A stretch of DNA of 64,000 nucleotides from Azolla caroliniana (GCA_043228905.1 JBHGNT010000012.1:15810001-15874000); one strand, 5' to 3'; numbered from the stretch's first letter, positions 29,886-39,935 are shown. A program made the numbers and translations. The notes: generated by a model not told the origin, from the letters alone.

Positions 29886-32800
29886 CTATCCCCCCTTTAA
29901 AACGACGAGTTCCACGAGTCGTTTTGGATTGAGGACCCGGTTTCTCGGGATATCGTTGATGGAAGTCTTCTAGAAGAGCACGAGCATTGGTCACATTCTC
30001 GATCGGTTCCCAAGTACGCTCGCTGGGACTATATCCTAGCCAATCGACTAGATAGTAGAGCTTGTTGCGAACAATCTTGGAATCGAGGATGGCAGCGACC
30101 TCATACTCAGGTCCATCTTCGAGCTCGATAGGAGGTGGTGGTTGTATAGTACGTCCTGGGATAGTGCTCTCGTGATAGGGTTCGAGGAGAGAACTATGAA
30201 ACACCGGATGTATCCGAAGTTGCGGAGGTAGCTCGAGACGAAAAGCGACATCATTAATCTTCCCGATAATACGGAAAGGACCTAATCGCCGATAATCCAA
30301 CTTCTCACATGGGCGAGTAGTCTTGATGTGTCGTCGTAGCAGCCACACCCGATCTCCAATGTTAAAACTGGATGGAAGTCGATGACGATCTGCGTAGTCC
30401 TTGTGTGATTGTTGAGCTTGCTGGAGTTGAGTAGATAAATCCGCTTGTATCTTGCGTAACCGCTCCAAACGATCCTCCGCGCAAGGATTTGTGGACACTT
30501 CTGGGGTTTCAAGGACACACCACCGGGGATGATATCCTGTATAAGCGTAGAATGGCGTGACTTTAGTCGATGCGTGGATAGCGTTATTATAGGCAAATTC
30601 GGCGAACTGAAGAATATCTGCCCAGTCATTCTGATGATAGTTGAGAAAGCACCGCAGATACTGCTCCAGTGTTTGATTTGTTCGTTCAGCTTGACCGTCG
30701 GTTTGTGGGTGGTAGCCGGAGGAGAGGTGACAAGTGACCTTCAACATTTTAAAAAGGTGCTTCCAGAATTTTGACACAAACTGAGGTCCACGATCGCTGA
30801 TGATATTATCAGGGAGTCCATGATGCCGACATACTTCCCGCATGACAATTTCGGCGGTGTCTTCACTAGATATTTCTTTAGTACATGGTAAGAAATGAGC
30901 CATCTTTGTATATCGATCCACCACTGTGAGAATCGCACTGAATCCCTTGGAGACTGGAAGATCTGTAATGAAGTCAAGAGCAATGGATTGCCATGGCTTG
31001 CTTGGAATTGGTAATGGTTCTAATAAACCATATGGATGATGTCTTGGCATTTTCGCTCTGCAGCATGTATCGCAAGTCCGAACAAAATCTTCGACAAATT
31101 GTCGCATACGGGGCCACCAGAATGATCGTTGTACTAAATCTAATGTTTTAGTACTACCAAAATGTCCTGCTGTATATGTGTCATGGCAGTTTTGTACTAC
31201 TCGAAGGCGGCAAGAACCATTAGGAACATACAAAAGTTCTTTAAAGAAGAGTAATCCATCACAGTATTTGAATTGCCGATAATCCGTACCTGGTGATTGT
31301 GATTGTGAACATGACGCTCGAGAGGGGTCAATTTGTGCTAGTATAGCTTGGGCGAAAGCGTCAGTCTTCAAGTCCTCACGTATAGTATTGGTAATGTCGG
31401 AATCCACGGGCATGTCAAAGACCTGTGCTGCTTGCAGTCGTGCTGGACCCAAGATTACTTGCTTCTGGTTATCGAAAGCTGGCTCACCAGGACGTGGTGT
31501 TAGATACGAATGCCGTGATAATGCATCTGCCTTCCCTTGGTGCTTCCCCGGACGATATGTAATTTTGAAGTCGAAGCGTGTGAGGAAGTGGGCCCACCGA
31601 GCTTGACGTCGATTCAGTACACGAGCATCTTGAAAGTAGGCAAGGTTCTTGTGGTCACTGAATACAGTGACCTGATGAGGAGATCCCTCCAGGAAATGCC
31701 TCCATTGCATAAAAGAATCAACTATTGCTAATAGCTCTTTATCATGAATTTCGTAGTTGATTTCGGCGGCGTCAAACTTACGGGAGTGGAAAGCCACAGG
31801 ATGTAGCTTCTCGTCGTTACCCTGTTGTGACAGAATGCTCCCCAATGCGAAATCCGATGCGTCAGCTTCGATAATGAATGGTTTTTCCGGATCCACATGA
31901 CCTAAAATTGGAGCTGATGTAAACGCCTTCTTAAGACTCTCGAAAGCCATGTCCGTCTCTTTAGACCAAAGGAATGATTGTCCCTTCCTGGTGAGCTGTG
32001 TGAGAGGCAGCACAATTTTTGAGTAATTTTGTATGAACTTCCGGTAAAAATTTGCAAAGCCTAGGAAGCATTGCACATCCCGCACCGAACGCGGAGTGTG
32101 CCATTCTATCACCGTTTTGACCTTGGCTGGGTCCATAGATATGCCTTCTGAGGAGATGACATAGCCGAGAAACTCCACTTGGTTGCACCCGAAACTACAT
32201 TTCTCTAACTTTGCATACAGACCATGTTCTCGAAGTCGTTTTAGTACTAATAGTACATGAGAATCATGTTCTTCTTGGGTCTTTGAATAAACCAGTAGAT
32301 CATCCAAATAGATGATCAAAAAATCATCCAAGAGATCTCGAAATATATCATTCGCCATGTGCTGGAAGACTGCCGGCGCATTAGTGAGTCCGAACGGCAT
32401 GACCGTATACTCGAAGTGCCCATATCTGGTGCGAAACGCGGTCTTCCATTCATCTCCTGGTCGGATCCGTACGAGGTTATAGGCTCCTCGTAAGTCGATC
32501 TTCGTGAAGAACCTGGCACCGTTGATCCGTTCTAAAAGACTTGAGATAAGGGGAAGAGCATACCTATTTCTTACTGTGACCTTATTCAAGCCACGGTAAT
32601 CTACAACGAGTCGAAGCGAGCCATCTTTTTTCTTGACGAAGAAAATGGGTGCGCCGGCTGGAGATTTCGAATGCCGAATGAAACCGTTCTCCAAATTCTC
32701 CTCTATATAGGCTCGAAGGACTTCTAGCTCGGTTGGTGACAAATTGTAGATCGGCCCCCATGGCGGCTCTTTTCCCGGTTGTAAGTCGATGGCGCAATCG

Positions 32801-33477
32801 TACGGCCGATGATGAGGAAGTGTGTTGGCTTGTACTTTATCGAACACATCAGCATACTGACGATACTTCTCGGGAAGTTGAACGGTGGACTCCTCTTTGG
32901 TGGTACTGGAGGGTTGTACTGATATTGCGAAGAGAAACATTTCCTCCTTGCGCCCTTCCTCACGCAACTGACGTAGCGAAATGGTTGCAACCTTCTGGGT
33001 AGATCCTTGGGTTTGTCGCAACCGGATTTCCCTTGTCCTCCAATCTATGTCTGGGTTATGTAACTCGAACCATGGTAATCCTAAAACTATGGGATGTTCT
33101 GGAATACTAATAATATTAAATGATACTACACATGTTAAGTTATCTAGGACAATATTAACGGGTTCCGACTCTTCTATGATATTACCAGAAGCAATGGGAC
33201 GACCATCAATGACTACTACTGAGGCTGGACATGGGAGCTTTCTGAGAGATATCTGATGAGCTCGGGCAAAATTCCTATCCATGAAGCAAGAATTAGCTCC
33301 GGAATCTAGAAGGGCTAAGGTATGTACTGGAGGGGTACTTTTAGTACTAACTGCTACTTGGGCTACGAACACATCACTAACTTGCTTAGAGGGAATGGAA
33401 CCACTAATGGGCTGCACAGATCTAGGGCTGTCCAACCAAACGGCTCCTATTTTGGCTGGACTTAGTCGTTTAACTCT
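29878..33477 (-). CDS. Chromovirus E pol: protease, RT, RNase H, integrase, chromodomain
   Basis: The -1-phase frame opens just after a TAG near 33478 and overlaps the end of gag, so pol is probably made by frameshifting rather than from its own start. From the LDSPRSVQ segment (33435) it has about 1185 residues: protease LLDSGANSCFMD (about 42-53), RT with VVDYRGLNKV and IIYLDDLLVYS (about 376), RNase H EADASDFALGSIL (about 523), H2C2 finger (HDTYTAGHFGS ... CDTCCRAK), integrase core (ALDFITDLP, DRGPQFVSKFW, DGQAERTNQTL) and a C-terminal chromodomain (EVAAILDSKIVRNKLYYLV, then DWLGYSPSERTWEPIENV). All catalytic residues are present and there is no stop. The stop codon lies just inside the LTR. 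Confidence 0.95.
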   Translation of the reverse strand, partial: RVKRLSPAKIGAVWLDSPRSVQPISGSIPSKQVSDVFVAQVAVSTKSTPPVHTLALLDSGANSCFMDRNFARAHQISLRKLPCPASVVVIDGRPIASGNIIEESEPVNIVLDNLTCVVSFNIISIPEHPIVLGLPWFELHNPDIDWRTREIRLRQTQGSTQKVATISLRQLREEGRKEEMFLFAISVQPSSTTKEESTVQLPEKYRQYADVFDKVQANTLPHHRPYDCAIDLQPGKEPPWGPIYNLSPTELEVLRAYIEENLENGFIRHSKSPAGAPIFFVKKKDGSLRLVVDYRGLNKVTVRNRYALPLISSLLERINGARFFTKIDLRGAYNLVRIRPGDEWKTAFRTRYGHFEYTVMPFGLTNAPAVFQHMANDIFRDLLDDFLIIYLDDLLVYSKTQEEHDSHVLLVLKRLREHGLYAKLEKCSFGCNQVEFLGYVISSEGISMDPAKVKTVIEWHTPRSVRDVQCFLGFANFYRKFIQNYSKIVLPLTQLTRKGQSFLWSKETDMAFESLKKAFTSAPILGHVDPEKPFIIEADASDFALGSILSQQGNDEKLHPVAFHSRKFDAAEINYEIHDKELLAIVDSFMQWRHFLEGSPHQVTVFSDHKNLAYFQDARVLNRRQARWAHFLTRFDFKITYRPGKHQGKADALSRHSYLTPRPGEPAFDNQKQVILGPARLQAAQVFDMPVDSDITNTIREDLKTDAFAQAILAQIDPSRASCSQSQSPGTDYRQFKYCDGLLFFKELLYVPNGSCRLRVVQNCHDTYTAGHFGSTKTLDLVQRSFWWPRMRQFVEDFVRTCDTCCRAKMPRHHPYGLLEPLPIPSKPWQSIALDFITDLPVSKGFSAILTVVDRYTKMAHFLPCTKEISSEDTAEIVMREVCRHHGLPDNIISDRGPQFVSKFWKHLFKMLKVTCHLSSGYHPQTDGQAERTNQTLEQYLRCFLNYHQNDWADILQFAEFAYNNAIHASTKVTPFYAYTGYHPRWCVLETPEVSTNPCAEDRLERLRKIQADLSTQLQQAQQSHKDYADRHRLPSSFNIGDRVWLLRRHIKTTRPCEKLDYRRLGPFRIIGKINDVAFRLELPPQLRIHPVFHSSLLEPYHESTIPGRTIQPPPPIELEDGPEYEVAAILDSKIVRNKLYYLVDWLGYSPSERTWEPIENVTNARALLEDFHQRYPEKPGPQSKTTRGTRRFKGGIVS
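29886..29902 (-). other. Polypurine tract of chromovirus E
   Basis: Complement CTATCCCCCCTTTAAAA next to the 3' LTR; on the minus strand TTTTAAAGGGGGGATAG. Element D has the same tract at its left LTR. Confidence 0.85.
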
Positions 33478-34631
33478 TCTTCTAATTGGCTAAGGACATC
33501 AAATTTGTTTGCGAGATTCGGACTATTAGTACTATTAGGACTATTATGACTATGAGGACTATCAGAGATTCCTACTGAAATAGACTCGGGTTTAGTATAG
33601 TCAGAACTAACAACGACTTGGTTTACCTGCCTTCTTGGTCTATGGGGACAGTTTATCGCGATATGCCCTGGTCCACCGCAATAAAGGCATAATCGGTTTG
33701 TTCGGCGTCGTTGCTTTTCCTCCTCCGATAGCGGCCCACGACGACGTGTAGTGTCAATTTCCATTGGAGTTGGAGTACTTACTGGAGGCGCATTATGTGA
33801 CTCCCTTTGAAAAGGTTTTGCTACCACTGAGGCATAGGTAGGCTCGGATCTTGCCCTCGGCATCTGAAATTGTCGTTCCGAACGTCGCTCGAACAGGCGG
33901 TTGTCACATCTGACCGCTCGACTGATTGCTTCTGTTAATGATTTTGGCTCTTCAGGGAAAGTCAAGAGTAAATCCTTGACATCGTTGCGTAGACCATAGC
34001 GGAACTGCTCCATCAATGCTTGATCATCCCAGGGGATATCGGCGGCGAGTAGGCGGAAATCTGCAGCATATGCGGAGGCTGGACGGTCACCTTGGCGTAA
34101 TCGCCGGATTTTGTTGATTGCAGTCCTTATGCTGTCAGTATCTCCAAAACATGCTTTAAACTCATTTATGAATTCTTCAAAATTATTTAGTACTGGAGAT
34201 TCCTTTTCTAGTAGCGGAGCGAACCATGCTAATGCTGAGCCATTTAACAACGTGCCTACTAAACCCACTCGTGATGCATCGGTGGGATATCGGGACGGAT
34301 GCATTTGAATAACTAACCGTACCTGGTTAAGAAACCCTCTAAACTGCGATCGCGTTCCATCAAACTTCGTGGGAAGGCCAATCTTGGGTTCTTTATGAAT
34401 CCCTTGTGCTCCGTGCCCTTGTTGTTGCATTGCTACGATGGTTGCTTCGAGTTGTTGCACGCGTAACGCAAGTTCCCCATGCTGTTGTTGCGTTTGCTGC
34501 TTTTCTAAGGAAATTTGCTGAAGATCCCCCAACAAGCGTTGATTTTCTTGTTCCAAAGCATGAAACTTCTCTTTCAAGCATTGAAATTCCGAGAAAACGG
34601 ATTGATACTCTTCAGCGCTAACGGTGGCCAT
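33462..34631 (-). CDS. Chromovirus E gag
   Basis: 389 residues from the ATG at 34631 (MATVSAEEYQSVFSEFQCL), about 100 bp inside the 5' LTR. It starts with a Gln-rich coiled segment, followed by a gypsy capsid region (GLPTKFDGTRSQFRGFLNQV, WFAPLLEKESPVLNNFEEF, FRLLAADIPWDDQALMEQFR) and ends with a CCHC knuckle (CLYCGGPGHIAINC, about residue 320) and an acidic tail ending EEELND. The last codons are GAG TTA AAC GAC TAA, which include a possible slippery site. No lesion is seen. Confidence 0.93.
   Translation of the reverse strand: MATVSAEEYQSVFSEFQCLKEKFHALEQENQRLLGDLQQISLEKQQTQQQHGELALRVQQLEATIVAMQQQGHGAQGIHKEPKIGLPTKFDGTRSQFRGFLNQVRLVIQMHPSRYPTDASRVGLVGTLLNGSALAWFAPLLEKESPVLNNFEEFINEFKACFGDTDSIRTAINKIRRLRQGDRPASAYAADFRLLAADIPWDDQALMEQFRYGLRNDVKDLLLTFPEEPKSLTEAISRAVRCDNRLFERRSERQFQMPRARSEPTYASVVAKPFQRESHNAPPVSTPTPMEIDTTRRRGPLSEEEKQRRRTNRLCLYCGGPGHIAINCPHRPRRQVNQVVVSSDYTKPESISVGISDSPHSHNSPNSTNSPNLANKFDVLSQLEEELND
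33468..33474 (-). promoter_or_regulatory. Candidate -1 ribosomal frameshift site GTTAAAC at the E gag/pol overlap
   Basis: In the gag frame it reads G TTA AAC, six bases before the gag stop. A -1 shift here enters the pol frame, which is open. The same heptamer in the same place is kept in element D (44985-44991). Confidence 0.6.
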
Positions 34632-34732
34632 GGGATGAAGGAAAAGGAAAATAAGAGACTAATAGGAAAGGAGGGAGACAGAAGGAAGAGGGAGAGAAAA
34701 GACCAGACAGGCACCGAGAAATCGGTTCAAAC

Positions 34733-34865
34733 TGTCAGGAACTCTATTAAGGCAGAGAAGGAATTAGTACTAAAAGAAGGATTAGTACTATTGTCGGGGA
34801 ATAGTACTAAGACAGAGAAGGATTAGTACTATGAGAGGTGTCGAACTTTGAGAGAAGGAATGGGT

Positions 34866-34905
<40 letters not shown>

Positions 34906-35195
34906 TGATGCGAAAGGTATATGTATTATATGAAGGAAGATATACAACAGTAGTTAGAAGGCTTAAGACTGGCGTTGAACCGATTTGGTTCGAACTAATG
35001 CCTTGCGCCTCCTTTTATAGTGTCTTCAGGAATACTCCTGAAGTTTCTAGAATGTTCCAGAGAAATCTGGAATATACATCAATTTCCCAATAAAACCTAA
35101 ATGAAAATAATATCCTTCAAATTACAATTTATAACCTAATGGTAAAGTCTCGACCCGTGTAACAAAAGGTTATGGGTTCGAGTCTAGTTATGACA
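34733..35195 (-). repeat. Chromovirus E 5' LTR
   Basis: 463 bp, the near-identical partner of 29419-29885, with a shorter GA run. Confidence 0.95.
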
Positions 35196-35200
35196 GGTAA

Positions 35201-36830
35201 TGACGAAACTTTGTGACACTGTAGATCATGCCCAGGGCCTCCCGTTCTGTCGTTGAATAGTTCTTTTCCGCTTGGGACAGCTTCCGGCTGGCGTAATATA
35301 CCGGCCGGTACCATTTAGGCTCCGTAAGTTGCATTAAGGCGCTGCCAATAGCGATGTCGGAAGCGTCCACGAACCCATGAAATTCCTTGCTCCAATCCGG
35401 AGGCTGCACGACGGGTGCTTGCGATAAAAGTACCTTCAGGGCATTGTATGCCTTATCCTCCGTATCCGTCCATTGGAACGGTGTCCGATGTACCGCGGTG
35501 TGTAATGGTGTAGCCAAGTCAGCCAAGTGACGGAGCATCCGGCTGTGCCACCGGATCTGTCCTAAGAATCGGCTTAGTGCTTTGGCTGTTTTCGGTGTCG
35601 GTGCCCCTAGTATGGCGTTTACTTTGTCCGGGTCGACCGTAATGCCCTCCTTACTTACAATGTGTCCCAGCAATATTCCACTTGAAACTCCAAAGATGCA
35701 TTTTGCTGGGTTTAAGCTTAGCCGGTATAACCTACACTTTTCAAGGCATAACCGTAGGTGCTGCAAATGGTCTTTTCCCCGGCTATAGACTGCAAAATCA
35801 TCCAGGAAAACTTGCATGAAGGCAGGAATGTATTCGCCGAAGATCTCCATGATGATTCGCTGGAAAGTTGCTGGTGCCGTTTTTAGGCCGAACATCATTA
35901 CTTCGGCCACAAACACCCCCCATTCGGTGACGAACGCTGTCTTCTCCTGGTCGTCAGGGTGCATCCGGATTTGATTGTATCCGCTGAACCCGTCTAAGAA
36001 ACTATAGACTTCATGACCGGCGACGGCATCCAGTACTCCGTCCGTGAACGGAAGAGGGAATGCATCCGTAATTGTGGCGGCATTTAGTTTCCTGTAATCT
36101 ACACACACGCGGATTTTACCGTTCTTCTTTGGGACGACGACGATGGGGCTCAGCCACGTCGCTTTCTTTACCGGCCGGATGAAGCCCACTCTTAGGAGTT
36201 TGTCGATTTCCTCCTTCACTTTGGCGGCGTAGTTGGGGTTCATTCGGTAACGTCGTTGCGCCACTGGTTTCGCGTCCTTGCCTAAGTGGATCTGATGCTG
36301 ATATAATTGAGGGTCCAGCCCTCGCATGTCCTCGTATGACCAGGCGAATACGTCGCGAAACTCCGTAAGAAGTTTGATCATCGCCGCTTTGTCTTCCGGC
36401 TTCATTTCTTTGGCGATGTGTACCGGCTTTGATTCGTCCTTGCTTCCTAGGTTCACTTCGTCGAGCTGGGATGCTTTTACCTGTTGGGAAACGGCCATTT
36501 CCCGTTCCAACGCTTCCTGTGCTTGCCGTAATTCCCGAATCGCATCTTTGTCTGGTTCGGCTTCGGTGTCGTCCCGCTGCGGCAAGTATGGGGCTACGGC
36601 TTCAGCTACGTCGATCTCGAAGAGTGGTACGATCTTCGGGTGTTCCTCCAAGTACTGGGCTTCTTCGTCGTCTGCCAATCCTTCAAGCATGTTCACACAT
36701 TCTGCATACAGCGGTGTGCATTCCTTACCGTTGCTCGTCCGTGGTTGTGTCGGAACCCGGACCTTGGCTTTTCCGCGCCGGAAGGTAATCATATTTTTCC
36801 GCCAATTTTGCTTGATGTGTGCCCAGCAAC
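35201..36830 (-). CDS. Gypsy B pol, proximal part: RT and first part of RNase H
   Basis: The frame is open from about 36830 (WAHIKQNWRKNMITFRRG) to the chromovirus E insertion. It shows an acidic linker, then RT motifs (MNPNYAAKVKEEIDKLLRVG, RVCVDYRKLNAATITDAF, DGFSGYNQIRMHPDDQEKTA, FLDDFAVYSRG near 35800, LGHIVSKEGITVDPDKV) and RNase H (GFVDASDIAIGSALMQL, YSTTEREALGMIYSVTKFRH). The signature is of the Tat/Athila branch. It is in a +1 phase relative to gag-protease. Because the break falls directly after the conserved YPLLLG of protease, it looks like an indel rather than programmed shifting. Confidence 0.85.
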
Positions 36831-37714
36831 AGTGGGTACGCGCCTTGCGCCTGTAGCTGCAGCACTACAGCCGAGATGTGAAATGTGTGGCCTCCTATGG
36901 TGACTTCCAATTTCCGTATTAAGCCCGTTGGCCGTACAGAGCTCGTATCCGCCATCCGTAGCCAGAACGGACATGGCTCCCATTCATGTATACCCAAGGC
37001 ATCACACGTGCGGAGGCTTATTACGTTCACTCCGGAACCTCCATCGATTACTGTGCCGGGAAGTTCGTGCCCTTTGACAATAGCTGTGATCACCGGACTA
37101 CTAGTGTCCACCACCGTCGGTCCCTCCTCCGGATTCGAGAAGAGGACTGGTGCCGGTGGGGCTATACCGTCTGTCATGACCGTTTTTAGTCCTTCTGTGA
37201 ACCGCGGCACGAGCTGCAAGAGTCTTCCTAATGGTAACGTGATCTGGCATTCTTGCAGTGCTTGCCATGTCTCGTTTTCTGGGTGGCTACCGCCGGCACT
37301 CCCTATGGTATTCGCCTTTTGCCGTTCCGCGTCCGCGACGTTCCTTTCATTGGCTTCCTTCACCCATTCCGTCGCCTGTTTTCGTATGGCCTCTTGTTTT
37401 TCCCACTCTTTGGCCATGCCTTTCGACCGTGTGGTTACTTGCTGTAAATCCGCCACTTCCGGAACCACCATATTAACTGCTGGTCGTTTCTCGTAGCTCT
37501 TTACCGGGCACTGGTTACTGTAGTGGCCTTCCTGCCTGCAGTAGTAGCAGTACTCTTTACGGGTATTGCTGGATTCAGCATTGCTGGTAGCCGGAGTCGG
37601 TCCCGTAGTGAGTGGTGTGTTCTGTGCCGGTTGGCTCCTTGGGGTTCCCTGTTCCGGGTCCCTAGTGTGACCACCTTTCTTGAAATTACGTTTCTTATTA
37701 TTCTTATTTTTATT
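36725..37714 (-). pseudogene. Gypsy B second zinc knuckle and protease, in frame after a TGA
   Basis: Directly after the gag TGA (37715-37717) the same frame stays open: a Lys/Asn-rich start, a CCHC knuckle CYYCRQEGHYSNQC (about 37515-37560), a helical charged stretch, and protease with VIDGGSGVNVISLRTCDALG (catalytic D-G-G) and the flap-like QAQGAYPLLLG. It then loses phase and runs out at 36725. There is no separate start codon until 37440. It was therefore either joined to gag (TGA as a mutation) or is made by stop readthrough. Confidence 0.7.
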
Positions 37715-39304
37715 TCAGTAGTCCGGTCGTGGTAGATCGTAAAATCGGCCGTAGTCCTCCTGGTGCCTTCGGTAACCCGGGGAATGGTCTCTGTCGTATT
37801 GCTCGTGTCGTCTGTTGGGCTCCCAATAACGGTCCGATCGCTCATACCGGTCGTAGTTATCACGCCGATTCCCGTACCGGCCATCATTCTCTTGCCTGTC
37901 CCCGTACCGGACATCCTGTGCCGGTGGGTACCGGTTCATTCTTTGCCAACGATCGTCATCTTCGTCTCGGCTGCTTCTTGGCTCGATCCGTCGGACGGGT
38001 GGTGCTTGTCGATTTAACAGGTTGTACTCGCACCGGTCCGTTGTATGACTCTTGGATTGACAAATCACACACTGAGTGCGCATGGTGCACTCTACTGCCG
38101 AGTGTCCGGTATTCAAGCAGATTGTGCATTGAATTGCCTGCCGGAACCGGAGATCTTCCTCGGTGGGTAACGCCCGTTGCAGTGTTCCCAGCGTAAGCCA
38201 TGAGCTTGTCTTTTCCATTTCTCTGACCCGGTCAATGACCTGGTCGATGGTGCATCCTCGAAAGTCGATCACCGTACACACCGTGCGTAACGGTTCCCGG
38301 AGTGCGTTTAAAAATATCGTCCGTAATTCCTCCTCCGGGGGTGCACGGGCAAGCTGGCTATGCATTCGTTGGAAACGGATGACGAATTGGGGAATGCTTT
38401 CCCCTGCCTCCTGCCGGATCGTATAAAACAGGCCCACCATTGTCGTCTGGTCGACCTCCTTGTGGAAAAAATGCAAGAATTTTGCTTTTAATTCTGCAAA
38501 GGTTGTGATGGTCGCCGGGTCCTGCGTCCGCCGCCATCGTGTCGCTGGTCCCTCCAATGTGACTCCGAATTCCGCTATCTTCGAGCGTTCTTCTTCCTCC
38601 GGTGTCATTCGCTGGGACGTGTGATTTGCTTCCCATGTCTGCTCGAAGTCATGAACATGCGCTTCCGCGTCCGGATCATCGCGATACTTTGAGTATTGGA
38701 ACGGCATGTCGTTGTCCAGTATTAGGCCGCGGTTTAGTGGCGTTCGTTGATATCTTTCCGGTTTTCTCTCCGGTTCCACTTCCGGTTCTTTTGCCGGTGC
38801 TTTTTCCGGTTCCTTTGCCGGCTCTTTCGTTGGTGTTGGTGGCTTTGCTTCTTCCACTTCCGGTGTTGGTGGGTTGACGGCTTCCGTTTGCGGTTCCGGA
38901 TAGCCCTGGTTGAGCGGTTCCGGTTCTGGAGTCGGCACGGTATCCGACCCGTCGTCTTCCGGGCCGCCGGGGGTATCGTTGCTGCTCCGGTAGTTCGTGT
39001 GCACGCTGTATCCCCCTTCGGAATCCGATTCGTAGGCTGAAAAGGCTTCTGCCTCGTTTTCTCCGCTTGCCAGCGCCTCCAGGAGTCGTTCGGTTTCCCG
39101 GAGACTACTTAGACTGCTTCCGTCGTCCTGGTCGCGAGTTTGCCGTAACCGGAGAGATTCCTCCGTGACTCTCCGGATCTCGTTGGAGAACGAACGATCC
39201 GAGCGAATTTCCTGCGCTGCTTGCTGGAAAGTCTCACGCCGTCTTTGCCGTTCGGCGAGGCGTCGAGCTCGGTCTGTAACCAAGTCGTGCGTTGGTCTAG
39301 TCAT
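37715..39304 (-). CDS. Gypsy B gag
   Basis: 529 residues from the ATG at 39304 (MTRPTHDLVTDRARRLAER), 50 bp inside the 5' LTR. It has a charged coil, a long acidic/Pro/Glu-rich region with KEPAKEPEKAPAKEPE-type repeats, the capsid core (FEQTWEANHTSQRMTPEEEE, WRRTQDPATITTFAELKAKF, GESIPQFVIRFQRMHSQL), two cysteine motifs (CTICLNTGHSAVEC, CVICQSKSHTTDRC) and an Arg/Tyr/Asp-rich end (RYPPAQDVRYGDRQEN). It ends with TGA in the same frame as the protease region. Architecture matches non-chromovirus gypsy gag. Confidence 0.88.
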   Translation of the reverse strand: MTRPTHDLVTDRARRLAERQRRRETFQQAAQEIRSDRSFSNEIRRVTEESLRLRQTRDQDDGSSLSSLRETERLLEALASGENEAEAFSAYESDSEGGYSVHTNYRSSNDTPGGPEDDGSDTVPTPEPEPLNQGYPEPQTEAVNPPTPEVEEAKPPTPTKEPAKEPEKAPAKEPEVEPERKPERYQRTPLNRGLILDNDMPFQYSKYRDDPDAEAHVHDFEQTWEANHTSQRMTPEEEERSKIAEFGVTLEGPATRWRRTQDPATITTFAELKAKFLHFFHKEVDQTTMVGLFYTIRQEAGESIPQFVIRFQRMHSQLARAPPEEELRTIFLNALREPLRTVCTVIDFRGCTIDQVIDRVREMEKTSSWLTLGTLQRALPTEEDLRFRQAIQCTICLNTGHSAVECTMRTQCVICQSKSHTTDRCEYNLLNRQAPPVRRIEPRSSRDEDDDRWQRMNRYPPAQDVRYGDRQENDGRYGNRRDNYDRYERSDRYWEPNRRHEQYDRDHSPGYRRHQEDYGRFYDLPRPDY

Positions 39305-39355
39305 CCATTACCGTCGTTCGCTGCGAAAAAGCAGGAATCGTGGTCGCCAAAACTG

Positions 39356-39774
39356 TGTTATTCGTTAGCCGGACAAGGCCTAACACAAGGTGTCATGGAG
39401 ACACTTCACCAAAGGGTGATTACGGCATAGGATTAAGATTCAACGATTACACCGACTTACGTAAGTTACACGATTAGAATGCTTTGGTTAATTGCACGCG
39501 TAAGATATAACAGTAGTTACAGAACGGAAATCAAGACAGAAGTATAAACATCATAAGCTCTATTAATTATCCGCTATGATTACAATGGGGTCCGGGCCTT
39601 TAAATAGGTTTCCGGCCCGTAGTACAAAACGGTGCCTCTCGCACCTATTCGGAATCCGTCCGGATCTGGAACGGCATACCGTTTCCAGTCCGTCTGTCCA
39701 CACTATGCCTATTTACAACCATACTTAATTAACTCCTTCACTCCGTATTTTGGACTCCTTGCCGGCCGGTAACA
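39356..39774 (-). repeat. Gypsy B 5' LTR
   Basis: 419 bp, the partner of 24168-24586. Just inside it the minus strand reads GTTTTGGCGACCACGATTCC, the probable primer site (39337-39355); I do not assign the tRNA. Confidence 0.93.
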
Positions 39775-39935
39775 CTTCCTTTTATAGCCCAAGGAGGGAG
39801 AGACGTTACAATGTGGGATAAATTCTCCCCCTTATTCTATACACCATCTTTGTACTATACATGTGCACATGTTGCACGCCACCGACTTGCCCATTCCACC
39901 CCGGTTTTACACTATAGCCGGCAATCTTCACGACA
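39775..39935 (-). repeat. Gypsy G 3' LTR, second part
   Basis: Resumes with the CTTCC duplication and runs to CAATCTTCACGACA. The minus-strand TATAAAAG box (39779-39786) overlaps the last base of the duplication, so gypsy B entered immediately beside G's TATA box. Confidence 0.85.

Larger units (their letters stand above)
29419..35195 (-). mobile_element. Chromovirus E, complete and recent Ty3/gypsy element with GGTAA TSD
   Basis: 5777 bp, flanked by GGTAA (29414-29418 and 35196-35200), inserted in gypsy B RNase H. LTRs of 467 and 463 bp differ mainly in GA-repeat length plus one substitution that I can see. gag and pol are both uninterrupted, with pol in the -1 phase. The chromodomain at the pol C-terminus defines it as a chromovirus. 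It appears capable of autonomous transposition. Confidence 0.95.
24168..39774 (-). mobile_element. Gypsy B, Tat/Athila-like Ty3 element with an extra ORF; CTTCC TSD; host of E
   Basis: Two 419-bp LTRs with five differences by eye, and a perfect CTTCC duplication (24163-24167 and 39775-39779). An unoccupied copy of the target exists at about 63125-63135 in G's other LTR, confirming the junctions. Minus-strand order: gag, second zinc knuckle and protease, RT, RNase H [chromovirus E], integrase without chromodomain, long extra ORF, LTR. The integrase C-terminus (FGLEAVMPVEFQ ... YQIGTLAGEVLGKWVNGF) is of the Tat/Athila style. Net length is about 9.8 kb. Confidence 0.9.
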
